Of a stretch of DNA of 64,000 bases, positions 29,195 through 38,743 are shown piece after piece. The notes below the pieces were generated by a model that saw only the letters and a program-made list of their open reading frames with translations, had not been told where the DNA came from and did not search any database. Each line of letters begins with the position of its first letter. Position 1 is the stretch's first letter. Source of the DNA: Vibrio rarus (GTDB lineage Bacteria > Pseudomonadota > Gammaproteobacteria > Enterobacterales > Vibrionaceae); the NCBI RefSeq assembly GCF_024347075.1, contig NZ_AP024901.1:434001-498000 (forward strand). Direction: 5' to 3'. The position numbers and the translations under genes are program-made.

Positions 29195-30574
29195 TTACGA
29201 AAGGATACGAGCTCTAAATTTACGTCCCTTCATCTTGCCATTTTCTAATTTCTTATGCGCAACTTTAGCCACTGACTTATCCACCGCGACATAGGCACGC
29301 ATATCAAATAAATTGATCTTACCCACCTTCTTACCATCAATGCCGTTTTGTCCGGTTAAAGCACCAAGGATATCACCGGCTCTTACTTTTTGTTTCTTAC
29401 CACCAGAGATTTCAATGGTTACCATCGCAGGTTGTAGTGCTTTAGCGTCATTCGCTTGAGGCAAAGACTCAGGTACGATTTCCGTGTCCATATATTCATC
29501 AATCAGTGCAACACGATGGTACTCTTTTTCATTATACAAACTGCACGCAACCCCTTTACTGCCCGCTCGGCCAGTACGACCAATACGGTGCACATGCACT
29601 TCAGGATCACGGGAAAGCTCGTAGTTAATGACCGCATCCAGATTTTCTACATCCAGACCTCGAGCGGCCACATCCGTCGCAACAAGAATAGAGATACTCT
29701 TATTAGAAAACTGAACCAACGTTTGATTGCGCTCTCTTTGCTCTAGATCCCCGTGTAAATCTATTACACTAAAACCTTTATAATGCAGTTCATCGGCCAC
29801 TTCCTGTACGGCACGTTTCGTATTACAGAATATTACCGCCGACTCTGGCTGATGCGCTAATAACAATGTCTGTAATGCTTGCAGACGATGGTCGTTATTG
29901 TCTACTTTATAGAAATGCTGAGTGATGCTGCTTTTATCGTGTGTCGATGCGACTTTCACCAATTGTGGATCTTGCATGATGCGCGAAGCGACTTGTTGAA
30001 TTTTTTCTGGGAAAGTGGCACTAAATAGCAAGGTTTGACGCTGTTTTGGTGCTTCGGCAATAATTGCATCTAACGCATCTTGGAACCCCATATCTAACAT
30101 GCGATCCGCTTCATCAAGCACCAAAGTATTTAACTCAGCGAGATTAATACGGCCTCTTTCTAAGTGATCCAAAATACGACCAGGCGTGCCCACTAAAATG
30201 TGCGCCCCATGCTCTAGAGATCCAATTTGTGGCCCCATTGGAATACCACCACACAATGTCAGTACTTTAATGTTATGAATGGTACGCGCCAACTTACGAA
30301 TTTCTTTCGCCACTTGGTCCGCCAACTCACGGGTTGGACACAAGACTAAAGACTGCACGCGAAATCGTTTCACATTCAAATTGGTGAGTAGGCTCAAACC
30401 AAAAGCTGCGGTTTTACCTGAACCTGTTTTACCCTGCCCAATCACATCTTTACCATTGAGCATTAAAGGTAGGCTTTGCGCTTGAATTGGTGTCATCTCG
30501 GAATACTCCATCGACGCCAAATTATCGAGCAGAGGCTGAGATAAAGATAATGTTGAAAATTTATTGTCGCTCAA
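29195..30574 (-). CDS. dbpA: ATP-dependent RNA helicase DbpA
   Basis: This 459-residue DEAD-box helicase is involved in 50S ribosomal subunit assembly and is specific for hairpin 92 of 23S rRNA. Motifs in order are the Q motif (MTPIQAQSLP), GKTGSGKTAA, PTRELA, TPGR, DEAD at ~154-157, SAT, and the second RecA domain with TDVAARGLD and HRIGRTGRAG. The C-terminal ~75 residues (VTIEISGGKKQKVRAGDILGALTG ... KLENGKMKGRKFRARIL) form the DbpA RNA-binding domain, which separates it from other DEAD proteins. The start is a TTG with AAGGA 8 nt upstream. Confidence 0.94.
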   Translation of the reverse strand: MSDNKFSTLSLSQPLLDNLASMEYSEMTPIQAQSLPLMLNGKDVIGQGKTGSGKTAAFGLSLLTNLNVKRFRVQSLVLCPTRELADQVAKEIRKLARTIHNIKVLTLCGGIPMGPQIGSLEHGAHILVGTPGRILDHLERGRINLAELNTLVLDEADRMLDMGFQDALDAIIAEAPKQRQTLLFSATFPEKIQQVASRIMQDPQLVKVASTHDKSSITQHFYKVDNNDHRLQALQTLLLAHQPESAVIFCNTKRAVQEVADELHYKGFSVIDLHGDLEQRERNQTLVQFSNKSISILVATDVAARGLDVENLDAVINYELSRDPEVHVHRIGRTGRAGSKGVACSLYNEKEYHRVALIDEYMDTEIVPESLPQANDAKALQPAMVTIEISGGKKQKVRAGDILGALTGQNGIDGKKVGKINLFDMRAYVAVDKSVAKVAHKKLENGKMKGRKFRARILS

Positions 30575-31159
30575 GGGAGATTCCTTATATGAATTGGATA
30601 CAGCAGTATATTACGGGTGTGACCCTAAAGGGTAGACCACTGAAATGCAAGCGCTAATTCTATCCGCGTAGCACAAGCGCTCTTAACACCGAATAAAGAC
30701 AGCAAAACGATTAGCCACTTAGCCTACCTCCCTCGCCCACTAAAAAGGCACTCACAACAAAGAGTGACCACGATCACGGTTAATGTAATAACTTGATCTG
30801 AATCGCAATATTGGTGCGATTCAAAAAAAGCAGAAGATAAACAAAGTGATTTAAGTTCACCGTCAACAGGATGACATAGCACATTCTTTTGTTTTTTATC
30901 TTTATTTTCAATTAGTTAATCACAGCTAAAACCCTACCCCATCGCTTTATAGTGCCCAGTTCACATCTAAAATCCCCATGATATCAATAGGTTAATTATT
31001 CACCGATTCACTTATTCGTCATCAAAGCGTCACCGCTCTTTCATTTATGAGTCATTAGACATTCATATTTGAGCTCTAAATTAGCCACAAATCAAACGGC
31101 TTCTTGCCCAATTACATCAACTGAGTATGCACTCAACTTATACACAATAGGAATTGAAC
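30575..31159. promoter_or_regulatory. 585-bp region upstream of dbpA and the porin gene, with an operator-like repeat
   Basis: This is the non-coding region between the divergent dbpA and porin genes. A near-perfect inverted repeat, TGAATCGCA (30799-30807) and TGCGATTCA (30815-30823), is spaced by 7 bp and followed by an A-run. It has the form of a dimeric regulator site. AT-rich sequence then leads to the porin ribosome site. The long leader is normal for porin genes, which are often under regulatory RNA and two-component control. Confidence 0.5.
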
Positions 31160-32083
31160 ATGAAAAAGGCAGCACTAACTACTGCAATTTTGGCTCTAAT
31201 GGCTTCTGGCTCTGCAGCGGCAGCAACTGTTTATAAAGATGATGCTTCTGAGCTAAAAATCGGCGGTCGTGCAGAAGCGCGCTTTAACATCTCTGATAAT
31301 AATAAATCAGACAGCGATAGCGCATTTGAAGATAAATCACGTGCTCGTCTAAACATTGTAGGTAAATCTCAGATTACTACTGATCTATATGGCTTTGGTA
31401 AATACGAAGCTCAGTTTGATACCGATGCTGACATTACTAACCGTTACGTATTTGCAGGTATCGGCACTAACATTGGTGAGTTCTCTTACGGTAAACAAGA
31501 CTCAGCGCAAGTCATGCTGACTGACATTACCGATACCATGGCAACCTTTGGTGCTGACGCGGCTGATATTGTTAATGGTAACAAAGACAAACGTGCTAAT
31601 AACTTCCTTTACTCAGGTGAGTTTGCAGGCTTTGCAGTTCAAGCTAACTACCTAGCAAACGATGAAAAAGACAGCGATAGCTATGGTGTGGCCGGTCTAT
31701 ATGCTTTTGATTTTGGACTTGAACTTGGTCTAGGTTATGTTGCACAAACAAACGGCAATGATGACGATAGCCAAATCAACTTCGCGGCTCAATACTCTGT
31801 TGCAGACCTAACTCTAGGCGGTCTATACGCTTTGGGTTCTGTTGCTGACCAAGACGTTAACTCTTTCGAAGTTTCAGCTCAATACAAACTAGACAAGTGG
31901 ACATTTGTTGCCGTTTATAACTATCAAGATGTTGACGGCCTTGACGATGCGACTGTTGATAATGCGGCTATCGAAGCTGTTTACAAATTCAACGGTAACC
32001 TACGCACTTATGCTGGCTACAAGTTTGAGCAAGTAGAAGGCGACGATGACCAAATTCAAGCGGGCATCCGTTACGACTTTTAA
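31160..32083 (+). CDS. OmpU-type general porin
   Basis: This 307-residue outer-membrane porin has a signal peptide (MKKAALTTAILALMASGSAAAA) and mature DDASELKIGGRAEARFNI, the usual first strand of Vibrio porins. GFGKYEAQF, NRYVFAGIGTNIGEFSYGKQDS and a C-terminal AGIRYDF ending in Phe are typical of trimeric Gram-negative porins, the last being the outer-membrane assembly signal. The acidic extracellular loops fit a cation-selective Vibrio porin. The ATG at 31160 has AGGA upstream; a TTG two codons earlier is not preferred. It is shorter than classic OmpU (~340 aa), so it may be a paralogue. Confidence 0.9.
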   Translation: MKKAALTTAILALMASGSAAAATVYKDDASELKIGGRAEARFNISDNNKSDSDSAFEDKSRARLNIVGKSQITTDLYGFGKYEAQFDTDADITNRYVFAGIGTNIGEFSYGKQDSAQVMLTDITDTMATFGADAADIVNGNKDKRANNFLYSGEFAGFAVQANYLANDEKDSDSYGVAGLYAFDFGLELGLGYVAQTNGNDDDSQINFAAQYSVADLTLGGLYALGSVADQDVNSFEVSAQYKLDKWTFVAVYNYQDVDGLDDATVDNAAIEAVYKFNGNLRTYAGYKFEQVEGDDDQIQAGIRYDF

Positions 32084-32097
32084 TCTATCACACCTTA

Positions 32098-32118
32098 CCT
32101 CAACCCTTACGGTTGAGG
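32098..32118 (+). terminator. hairpin downstream of the porin gene
   Basis: CCTCAACC (32098-32105) pairs with GGTTGAGG (32111-32118) around CTTAC. Only TTT follows, so it may act together with the stronger hairpin 30 bp further on. Confidence 0.6.
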
Positions 32119-32148
32119 TTTAAAAAAGCCTAATGAGCGAATAAACAG

Positions 32149-32178
32149 AGCCAAGTTATCATTAACTTGGCTTTTTTT
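32149..32178 (+). terminator. intrinsic terminator downstream of the porin gene
   Basis: AGCCAAGTTA (32149-32158) pairs with TAACTTGGCT (32163-32172) and is followed by a run of T. A tandem terminator is common after highly expressed porin genes. Confidence 0.88.
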
Positions 32179-32271
32179 CCTTTAAACGCCCCTAGTTGTC
32201 TATTTTTGAAAGATTTTTCTACTTTACTTGTTCTACTCTAATAACCTATCGTTGCCACAAGGAAACGCACC

Positions 32272-32892
32272 ATGAGCAACCCTATTAAAATTACCCTATA
32301 CCGCTGGGCTGGCCAATGGGGGCCGTTTAAAGTCAATATCCCTTGCGGAGAATGCACCCTAACCAAAGACATATTACAAGATACCTTTGACAATGAACTC
32401 AAAGATGTCGACATTGAGCTGGAAGTAAAAGATTGGTTATCTCACTGGTGGGAGCCATTAAAGCTAGGTGCGTGGCATGCGCCCATATTAGTGGTAGAAG
32501 GCAAAGTAGTAAGCCAAGGAGAAGCATTAAATCGTGGGGTACTGATTCAATCGGTGATTGCACAATGGACACAACGAGATCAGCTAAAAGGCAATATTGT
32601 ATTTGGTAAAGCCAGTTGCCCTTATTGCATTAAAGCAAAGAAAATACTCGATGAATCAGGCATTAATTATACCTATTACGACGTGGTTAAAGACAGTGCC
32701 GCGCTCTATCGCATGATCCCTGAAGTCAAAGCCCATATTGGACAAAAAACCCCAGTAACCGTGCCACAAATTTGGATGGATGGAGAGTATATTGGCGGCG
32801 CAGATCAACTACAGAAGTGGCTAGCTGAACATCAGCACACGGTGATTCCTGATAACGTTGTCGGCATCCCAACACGCACAGGTAGTGATTGA
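32272..32892 (+). CDS. two-domain thioredoxin-fold/glutaredoxin protein
   Basis: This 206-residue protein joins two thioredoxin-like units. Residues 1-~95 begin IKITLYRWAGQWGPFKVNIPCGEC, with a CGEC pair at 25-28. Residues ~107-190 form a glutaredoxin with NIVFGKASCPYC (CPYC at 116-119), a TVPQIW cis-proline motif and YIGGADQLQ for glutathione binding. It is predicted to reduce disulfides with glutathione in the cytoplasm. The tandem form is longer than ordinary glutaredoxins (~85 aa). It stands alone between terminators, and the partner substrate is unknown. Confidence 0.85.
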   Translation: MSNPIKITLYRWAGQWGPFKVNIPCGECTLTKDILQDTFDNELKDVDIELEVKDWLSHWWEPLKLGAWHAPILVVEGKVVSQGEALNRGVLIQSVIAQWTQRDQLKGNIVFGKASCPYCIKAKKILDESGINYTYYDVVKDSAALYRMIPEVKAHIGQKTPVTVPQIWMDGEYIGGADQLQKWLAEHQHTVIPDNVVGIPTRTGSD

Positions 32893-32926
32893 TAGCAAGC
32901 GATACAATTAATACCATATAGGGTAT

Positions 32927-32964
32927 AAAAAAGCCTCAATGCTATTAAACATTGAGGCTTTTAA
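32927..32964. terminator. bidirectional terminator
   Basis: AAGCCTCAATG (32931-32941) pairs with CATTGAGGCTT (32950-32960), flanked by an A-run and T-run. It lies between the convergent glutaredoxin gene and the minus-strand gene ending at 32989. Confidence 0.88.
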
Positions 32965-32988
32965 TAAAAACAGAACAACTCGAAACCG

Positions 32989-33336
32989 CTAGTTGCGCTT
33001 TGGCTGTCTATAGGTTTTACCCGCCAATTTATAAGTTTCGCTTTGCTTAACATCAAAGTAGGCGTCAAAGAACCAAGCCACAAATCGAATGACATGTTCA
33101 TCGGTATTCATTATGTGTTCAACAAACTCTTCCAGATCATCGCCTTTTTGTTGTGTGGTGACGTGATAAACACGTAGCTCACCTTCAACTTCAGCAACGG
33201 CAAATTGCCCTTTTAACGACAAAGCCACCTCTGCCACTTCCTCATATTCGCACTCTTGTAGAAAAGTAAGCGCCTCAGGGAGAGCAGCACATTCGCTGAC
33301 TGACTTAACTAGTTGATTAAACTCATTCTGGTTCAC
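32989..33336 (-). CDS. conserved small acidic protein of unknown function (115 aa)
   Basis: The protein MNQNEFNQLVKSVSECAAL... is acidic and soluble, with no signal peptide and no motif I recognise. Its core (EYEEVAEVALSLKGQFAVAEVEGELRVYHV) looks alpha/beta. The start is a GTG with AGGTG 8 nt upstream. It begins 15 bp after the M23 peptidase gene stops, so the two are probably cotranscribed. Function is unknown. Confidence 0.7.
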   Translation of the reverse strand: MNQNEFNQLVKSVSECAALPEALTFLQECEYEEVAEVALSLKGQFAVAEVEGELRVYHVTTQQKGDDLEEFVEHIMNTDEHVIRFVAWFFDAYFDVKQSETYKLAGKTYRQPKRN

Positions 33337-33351
33337 TGATATACACCTAGA

Positions 33352-34689
33352 TTACAAAGATTGATGAGACGTATTATTCTGTGAATGATGTTGACTCGCA
33401 AGTAATACTTCTTTTTCTTTCATCATCTGCATTAAATTGTCGCGTTTTGCTGCAAATTTCTTCATGTCGCTTTTTGCTACCGACTCCGCCATTGGGATTT
33501 TTTCCGTCATTGGATTCACTGGGCGATTTCGCACTAAAAATTCATAATGAAGGTGAGGACCGGTAACCCGACCCGTGGCACCGGATAACGCAATACGATC
33601 ACCTCGTTTTACAAACTGCCCTTTTTTCACCAAAATTCGGCTTAAATGCAAATAACGCGTTTTATAGGTAGAACCATGTTGAAGAACGATGTATTTACCC
33701 GCATAAGGATGGTCACGGGTTAAGATAACCTTACCATCGCCAGTAGCTAATACATCCGATCCTGATGGCGCACCAAAATCGGTACCATTGTGTGGTGACA
33801 CACGCCCAGTAACAGGGTGTAAGCGATACGGGTTGAACTTAGACGTTATGCGATGGTATTTCGATGGGTAGCGCATAAACGCACGTTGTAAACTGTCGCC
33901 ATTCTCATCATAAAACTGACCATCTGTATGTAAGAAGGCACTGATCACTCGACCTCGATTGACAATTTTAACGGCTTCAAGCTCACGGGAACCCGTTTTC
34001 ACGCCTCTCACTGACTGAACTTTATGTACGATAGAGAATTTATCTCCTGCACGTAAATCACGAGTGAAATTTAATTTATCTTTCATTAAGTCGGTAATGG
34101 TGCGAATTTCGGTAATACTCAAGCCCAACTTATGTGCTGATTGAGAGAAACTGCCATGTACACTCCCCACCAAAGCGGTGGTTTTCCAGTCGCCTTTGAT
34201 GGAAATATCTTTATAGGAATAAGCGCCACCTTTTACTCGAGTGAACTGAACAATATCCGCAGGATTAAACTGCAGTTGCATTTTTGTCAGCGTACTCGAT
34301 GACTGATCGATCCAAAACAGTAACTTATTACCAGGGCGAAGCGTATCTAAAGAAAGATGGTTAAGATCTTCTTCCATAATACTTAGTAAACTTTTATACG
34401 ACAGACCTAGCTTAGAGAAAATGACACTCAAATTATCACCATTTTTTATGGTGTAACTATAGCTAGGTACCGATGCAACATGGTGAGTCTTGGTGTGTGC
34501 CTTCCCCTGCGTGCTCTTCACCTCTGCCTTAGGCGCAGCGGTGCTTTGTATATTTAATGGCACATATTTTCGTTGATCTTTTGAATGTGACAAAATCACA
34601 CAAACAGCAATAATAATGAATGGCAAAATCAACATGGCCTTCTTGATTTTTGACCGTGACTGTTGACTCAGTTGATTAAGCTTAAACAC
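33352..34689 (-). CDS. mepM: M23 murein DD-endopeptidase, MepM/Shy family
   Basis: This 445-residue envelope protein cleaves D-Ala-mDAP cross-links so that new peptidoglycan can be inserted. An N-terminal membrane anchor (AMLILPFIIIAVCVIL, ~19-34) is followed by a LysM-like OapA segment (YSYTIKNGDNLSVIFSKLGLS, ~77-98), a second domain (~160-280), and the M23 domain with HNGTDFGAP (~302-310) and HLHYEF as zinc ligands. MepM in E. coli and ShyA/ShyC in Vibrio have this arrangement; which paralogue this is cannot be told here. The start is a GTG with TAGGT upstream. The C-terminus is extended and Lys/Gln-rich. Confidence 0.9.
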   Translation of the reverse strand: MFKLNQLSQQSRSKIKKAMLILPFIIIAVCVILSHSKDQRKYVPLNIQSTAAPKAEVKSTQGKAHTKTHHVASVPSYSYTIKNGDNLSVIFSKLGLSYKSLLSIMEEDLNHLSLDTLRPGNKLLFWIDQSSSTLTKMQLQFNPADIVQFTRVKGGAYSYKDISIKGDWKTTALVGSVHGSFSQSAHKLGLSITEIRTITDLMKDKLNFTRDLRAGDKFSIVHKVQSVRGVKTGSRELEAVKIVNRGRVISAFLHTDGQFYDENGDSLQRAFMRYPSKYHRITSKFNPYRLHPVTGRVSPHNGTDFGAPSGSDVLATGDGKVILTRDHPYAGKYIVLQHGSTYKTRYLHLSRILVKKGQFVKRGDRIALSGATGRVTGPHLHYEFLVRNRPVNPMTEKIPMAESVAKSDMKKFAAKRDNLMQMMKEKEVLLASQHHSQNNTSHQSL

Positions 34690-34905
34690 CGATATACCTA
34701 CTAAAATAACAATGAAACCAAGTAGCAGAAGATAAGCCTCCTACTAAGAAAATTTTTAAACAAACAATGGGCGCCTACTCATTTACAATCAGTAAGCTCA
34801 CTAAAAAACCCGCAGTACTGCAAACCACAGCGATGTAATGGATACTTTCGTCATTATGAATGCTGTTACACTCTCAACAGTTAAACAACAAAATAGATAA
34901 AAAGT

Positions 34906-35529
34906 TCACTCAGAATAATCCACCAGCTGGTTGCCTTTGATTACAAATCGTTTAGTAATCAACTCATTCGGATGTTCTGCCATAGCTTGATGCAAAGAGT
35001 GCTGTTTGAAGCTCAACTCAACCACGCCATGATGATAAACCAAGGATTCAATTTTAATGCGGTCACCCAAAAATAACTCTTGAGCAATTGAGTAGTGGTC
35101 AGCCTTTCTTTCATTCACATCTAAATAGTAAAAGACTCCACTGCCTGAGGTGGTCACAATGGACGGTACTATCCACAATGCAGGATGTGAACCCTGCTGC
35201 TTAATTTCACATAACCAATGAGTATCTAAGAAAAACTTACCTTTGACCTGATCATAAGTATACCCAGATTCATACAGATACGGATCCTCTATACCGCGCA
35301 GGAATTGCACATTTGATTGCATTACCACATCGGTTAATGCGCCCGGCTTAACCAATAAAGATGTCGGCAAATCAAATTGAGAAGGCCCGCACTGACTATC
35401 AAGAGCAACTGATTGTGAGGGTGCAAAACCGGTATTTGCCATAAAGTGATTCTTCACTCCTGCACTAGCCGTCGCACTTGCCGCGATGCTAAAGCAGATT
35501 GTAATGACTTTTAAAATGTTAAACTGCAC
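34906..35529 (-). CDS. secreted protein of unknown function (207 aa)
   Basis: This gene encodes a protein with an N-terminal signal peptide (ICFSIAASATASAG, cleaved near 23) and no recognisable domain. The mature part has paired Cys (QCGPS and HWLCEIKQ) and a beta-rich core (KFFLDTHWLCEI, YYLDVNERKADHY). The start is a GTG preceded by GAGGTGAG. It is a periplasmic or exported protein of unknown role, on the same strand as the M23 gene but separated from it by 216 bp. Confidence 0.7.
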   Translation of the reverse strand: MQFNILKVITICFSIAASATASAGVKNHFMANTGFAPSQSVALDSQCGPSQFDLPTSLLVKPGALTDVVMQSNVQFLRGIEDPYLYESGYTYDQVKGKFFLDTHWLCEIKQQGSHPALWIVPSIVTTSGSGVFYYLDVNERKADHYSIAQELFLGDRIKIESLVYHHGVVELSFKQHSLHQAMAEHPNELITKRFVIKGNQLVDYSE

Positions 35530-35841
35530 TTAACTCACCTCGACCTCAGCTATCTACCAATGAGCAGAGCTATTCGGAGCATATTCTAACAAGCAATACA
35601 CTTAATTATCACTGACTTTTATCAATCTTTGATTGCATATAATGAGTGGCAAAAACAGAGCCCCATCACAAAAGCCTAAGTTATTGTTTTTAATTTAAAC
35701 ACTTTCACTACCTATGAGTCATGGCAATGCAATGAGACTGTAATCATTTATTCATTTTTATCTGTTTTAATCCATTGATAAAGTCGTCATAGCCCCAGTT
35801 ATCAACATTTTTATGCGGGTAAATACACTCTAAGAGGAAAA
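35530..35841. promoter_or_regulatory. 312-bp intergenic region
   Basis: This AT-rich stretch lies between two divergent genes. Apart from the ribosome site GAGGAAAA before the downstream gene, nothing recognisable is visible. Confidence 0.25.
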
Positions 35842-36084
35842 ATGGAACAGGTTAAACTAGGCATTGATGTGATTCGTAATCAAAAATCTGTGGAGTATCA
35901 CTGGGTCAGAAGCATGTATGTGGAAGGCTATTCAGAACAACAAATTGAGCACTATATTAATCAATGTTTTGGTGGCGGTGCCGTGTTCGCTCACCTTTTT
36001 AGAAAGGTCGCCCTACATCAAGAAAGTATTTATGTACTGATGCAGCATTTAGGTCATGCTCCATCGAGCTTAGAAAAGATCTGA
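35842..36084 (+). CDS. small protein of unknown function (80 aa)
   Basis: The protein MEQVKLGIDVIRNQKSVEYHW... is soluble, aromatic-rich and has no motif I recognise. GAGGAAAA directly precedes the ATG, which supports translation. It is a single-gene unit with a strong terminator downstream, convergent with malG. Function is unknown. Confidence 0.65.
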   Translation: MEQVKLGIDVIRNQKSVEYHWVRSMYVEGYSEQQIEHYINQCFGGGAVFAHLFRKVALHQESIYVLMQHLGHAPSSLEKI

Positions 36085-36132
36085 GTGCTTACGTCAGTCG
36101 TCAACCACCATGTACTGTATGTACTCAAACGT

Positions 36133-36164
36133 AAAAAAGGGAAGCATTTCCGCTTCCCTTTTAT
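36133..36164. terminator. bidirectional terminator after malG and the 80-aa gene
   Basis: AAAAGGGAAGC pairs with GCTTCCCTTTT (36152-36162) around ATTTCC (36146-36151), with an A-run and T-run on either side. Confidence 0.9.
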
Positions 36165-36195
36165 TTGTTGCCCTTTATCTATCACAGAGTCTCGC

Positions 36196-37086
36196 TTAGC
36201 CCTTCACTCCACCCGCGGTTAACCCACCGACTAGCCAACGCTGCGCCAGTAAAAACACTATGGTTATCGGCAGTGCAGAAAGCACAGCCGCCGCGGCGAA
36301 ATCACCCCATAAATAGTTCTGAGGGTAGAGGTATTGCTGCATTCCCACCGCTAATGTGTAAGAACCCACATCCGATAGCAATAGCGAAGCTACCGGCACC
36401 TCACCGACAACACCGATGAAAGATAAGATAAAGACCACAGCTAAAATGGGCACAGACAGAGGCAACAACACTAAGCGGAATGCTTGCCAAGGCGTGGCGC
36501 CATCAAGGGCGGCGGCCTCTTCTAAGGAGTTATCAATCGTTTCAAAATAACCTTTAATGGTCCACACATGCAGCGCAATCCCTCCTAAATACGAGAAGAT
36601 CAACCCCCCATGGGTATTCAGCCCTAGGAAAGGAATATATTGCCCTAATTTATCAAACAGTGCGTAAATGGCCACCAGCGCCAGTACCGCAGGAAACATT
36701 TGAAAAATCATCATCGCCTTTAAGATGGTGCTCTTTCCCTTAAATCGCATACGCGCAAAGGCATACGCGGATGTGGTGGATAGCGCCACAATGAGAATCG
36801 AAGAGATCCCAGCCACTTTCACTGAGTTCCATAACCAAGTTAATACAGGAAATGGAGGGGGCGTGACCGAACCATCCGCATGCGTTACCGAAAAGCCCAA
36901 TGCTAATTTCCAATGCTCAAGCGATGGATTGTCAGGGATCAAGCTGCCCGTCGCAAAGTTACCCTCACGAAATGAAATTGCAATGATCATCAGTAGTGGG
37001 AAAATGATTAACGATAAAAATACCCACAGAGCAATGTGTGTTGCCCACACACGGTATTTAAGGTTTTTACCTTGTACCATAGCCAT
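36196..37086 (-). CDS. malG: maltose/maltodextrin ABC transporter permease
   Basis: This 296-residue inner-membrane permease forms the MalF-MalG channel for maltose and maltodextrins. It has six hydrophobic segments and the EAA loop ([24 protein letters not shown]) that contacts MalK. It is the last gene of malEFG, 11 bp after malF, with AAGGAG before the ATG. Its length and C-terminus ([14 protein letters not shown]) agree with E. coli MalG. Confidence 0.96.
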   Translation of the reverse strand: MAMVQGKNLKYRVWATHIALWVFLSLIIFPLLMIIAISFREGNFATGSLIPDNPSLEHWKLALGFSVTHADGSVTPPPFPVLTWLWNSVKVAGISSILIVALSTTSAYAFARMRFKGKSTILKAMMIFQMFPAVLALVAIYALFDKLGQYIPFLGLNTHGGLIFSYLGGIALHVWTIKGYFETIDNSLEEAAALDGATPWQAFRLVLLPLSVPILAVVFILSFIGVVGEVPVASLLLSDVGSYTLAVGMQQYLYPQNYLWGDFAAAAVLSALPITIVFLLAQRWLVGGLTAGGVKG

Positions 37087-37097
37087 TATATTGCTCC

Positions 37098-38675
37098 TTA
37101 ATCTTGAGACAATTTAGTGAAACGAAGGTTAAGTAGTGCCATACCGCCCACCAGTAAGAAAATGAGTGTTGCGATAGCACTAGCGAGACCGAAGTCTTGA
37201 CCGCCACTTCCCTCAAATGCGATGCGATAGGTATAACTCACTAACAGATCTGTATACCCGGCAGGCTCGGAGGTGCCAATCATATTTGGTCCACCGTTGG
37301 TTAACAGTTGGATCATGACAAAGTTATTAAAGTTAAAGGCAAAACTTGCAATTAATAACGGAGTCATTGGCTTGATCATTAACGGCACCGTGATGTGAAA
37401 GAAGTTCTTAAATGGCCCTGCACCATCAATAGCCGACGCTTCATATAAATCATCCGGTATGGCCTTTAACAGCCCCATACACAAAATCATCATGTATGGG
37501 AAACCCAACCATGTATTCACAATCATGACCATGGTCTTCGCTAATGCAGGATCCGAGAACCAGTTAGGGGAAATACCAAAGAGTTGCGTTAACACTAAAT
37601 TAATTTCACCAAAGCTTTGGTTAAACAATCCTTTAAAAATCAAAATAGAGATAAAAGCCGGCACTGCATACGGCAGTATCAACAGCACGCGGTATAAGCC
37701 TCGCCCTTTCAACTCTTCCCACTGCACCACACTGGCCAGCACTAAGCCGATGACCAAGGTAAACACCACCGTTAATACCGAAAATACAACGGTCCAAATA
37801 AAGATGGAGATAAACGGCTCTTTGATACCATCATCTTTCCATACGCGTTCAAAGTTTGCGGTGCCGATGCCAACAATAAAACCAGGAGAAACGGTATTCC
37901 CGACAAATTGGCCGTTATTGTCAACGGGCTGATAGTAACCTACATCCATATTTGGCATGAAGGTTTCACCCGTCTCATTATTGACCATGGTTTTACCATC
38001 GTCTTGCAGGGTAAACAGAGATTCAACACCGGCAAACTTACGCAGACCGCTCATACGAACCGCTTCGCCGCTGGGTTTAATTAAATCAATTTTACTTAAT
38101 ATTGGCCGAGCTTGAATGATGCTTTTAATGGACGCTTTATCGCCAGAAATAGCGTTAGCGCTTATTTCAACCAAATTGAAATCGTTACCGACAATATCAT
38201 TGGTTAAATTGAATTCTTGGGTGGCTAAAGTCACATCACCATCTTGGATGGTAAGAATGTGCCCATTGCTGGTTTTGATCAGTTGGAATGGGTAACTATC
38301 ACCACTTTGAAAGGTGCGATTTTCCAATACCGATTGAGCTCGTTCCAAAGATAATTGATTTTTGGCACTGTAATTGGTGAAAGCTAAGTTGACCGTATAG
38401 GCTAATGGAAACAGGATAAACAGGATCATCCCGGCAATACCCGGATATATGTAACGGTGAGCGTAGGTCTTTTTACTACCAAAAATATACAGCGCTAATG
38501 CCGTTAAAATCAGAGTAAGAAGGGCAAAAGCCGTCTCACCACGGAAATGCATCACCACGGTCGCGTAACCGTTGATAATGCCCACCAAACCAAGAGTACC
38601 CCACTTCAATACTGCTTTAGTATTAGTGGTAGAGGAAGGCGTCTCAACAGAATCAGAAGATTGAACTGTCTGCAT
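37098..38675 (-). CDS. malF: maltose/maltodextrin ABC transporter permease
   Basis: This 525-residue inner-membrane permease is slightly longer than E. coli MalF (514). It has N-terminal membrane segments, a large periplasmic loop (~90-280) that contacts MalE, and a C-terminal permease domain with the EAA motif ([22 protein letters not shown]). It lies between malE and malG. A terminator-like hairpin lies in the 68-bp gap to malE, so transcription into malF may be lower than into malE. Confidence 0.96.
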   Translation of the reverse strand: MQTVQSSDSVETPSSTTNTKAVLKWGTLGLVGIINGYATVVMHFRGETAFALLTLILTALALYIFGSKKTYAHRYIYPGIAGMILFILFPLAYTVNLAFTNYSAKNQLSLERAQSVLENRTFQSGDSYPFQLIKTSNGHILTIQDGDVTLATQEFNLTNDIVGNDFNLVEISANAISGDKASIKSIIQARPILSKIDLIKPSGEAVRMSGLRKFAGVESLFTLQDDGKTMVNNETGETFMPNMDVGYYQPVDNNGQFVGNTVSPGFIVGIGTANFERVWKDDGIKEPFISIFIWTVVFSVLTVVFTLVIGLVLASVVQWEELKGRGLYRVLLILPYAVPAFISILIFKGLFNQSFGEINLVLTQLFGISPNWFSDPALAKTMVMIVNTWLGFPYMMILCMGLLKAIPDDLYEASAIDGAGPFKNFFHITVPLMIKPMTPLLIASFAFNFNNFVMIQLLTNGGPNMIGTSEPAGYTDLLVSYTYRIAFEGSGGQDFGLASAIATLIFLLVGGMALLNLRFTKLSQD

Positions 38676-38704
38676 AATAAGAACCTACTAGCGAAGAAAA
38701 TAGA

Positions 38705-38734
38705 CAAAAAATAAAGAGGGGTTACCCCCTCTTT
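38705..38734 (-). terminator. hairpin with T-run between malE and malF
   Basis: AAAGAGGGG (38713-38721) pairs with CCCCTCTTT (38726-38734) around TTAC. On the minus strand ATTTTTTGTC follows. It fits an intrinsic terminator of partial strength within the malEFG transcript. Confidence 0.8.
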
Positions 38735-38743
38735 AAAAAGGGC

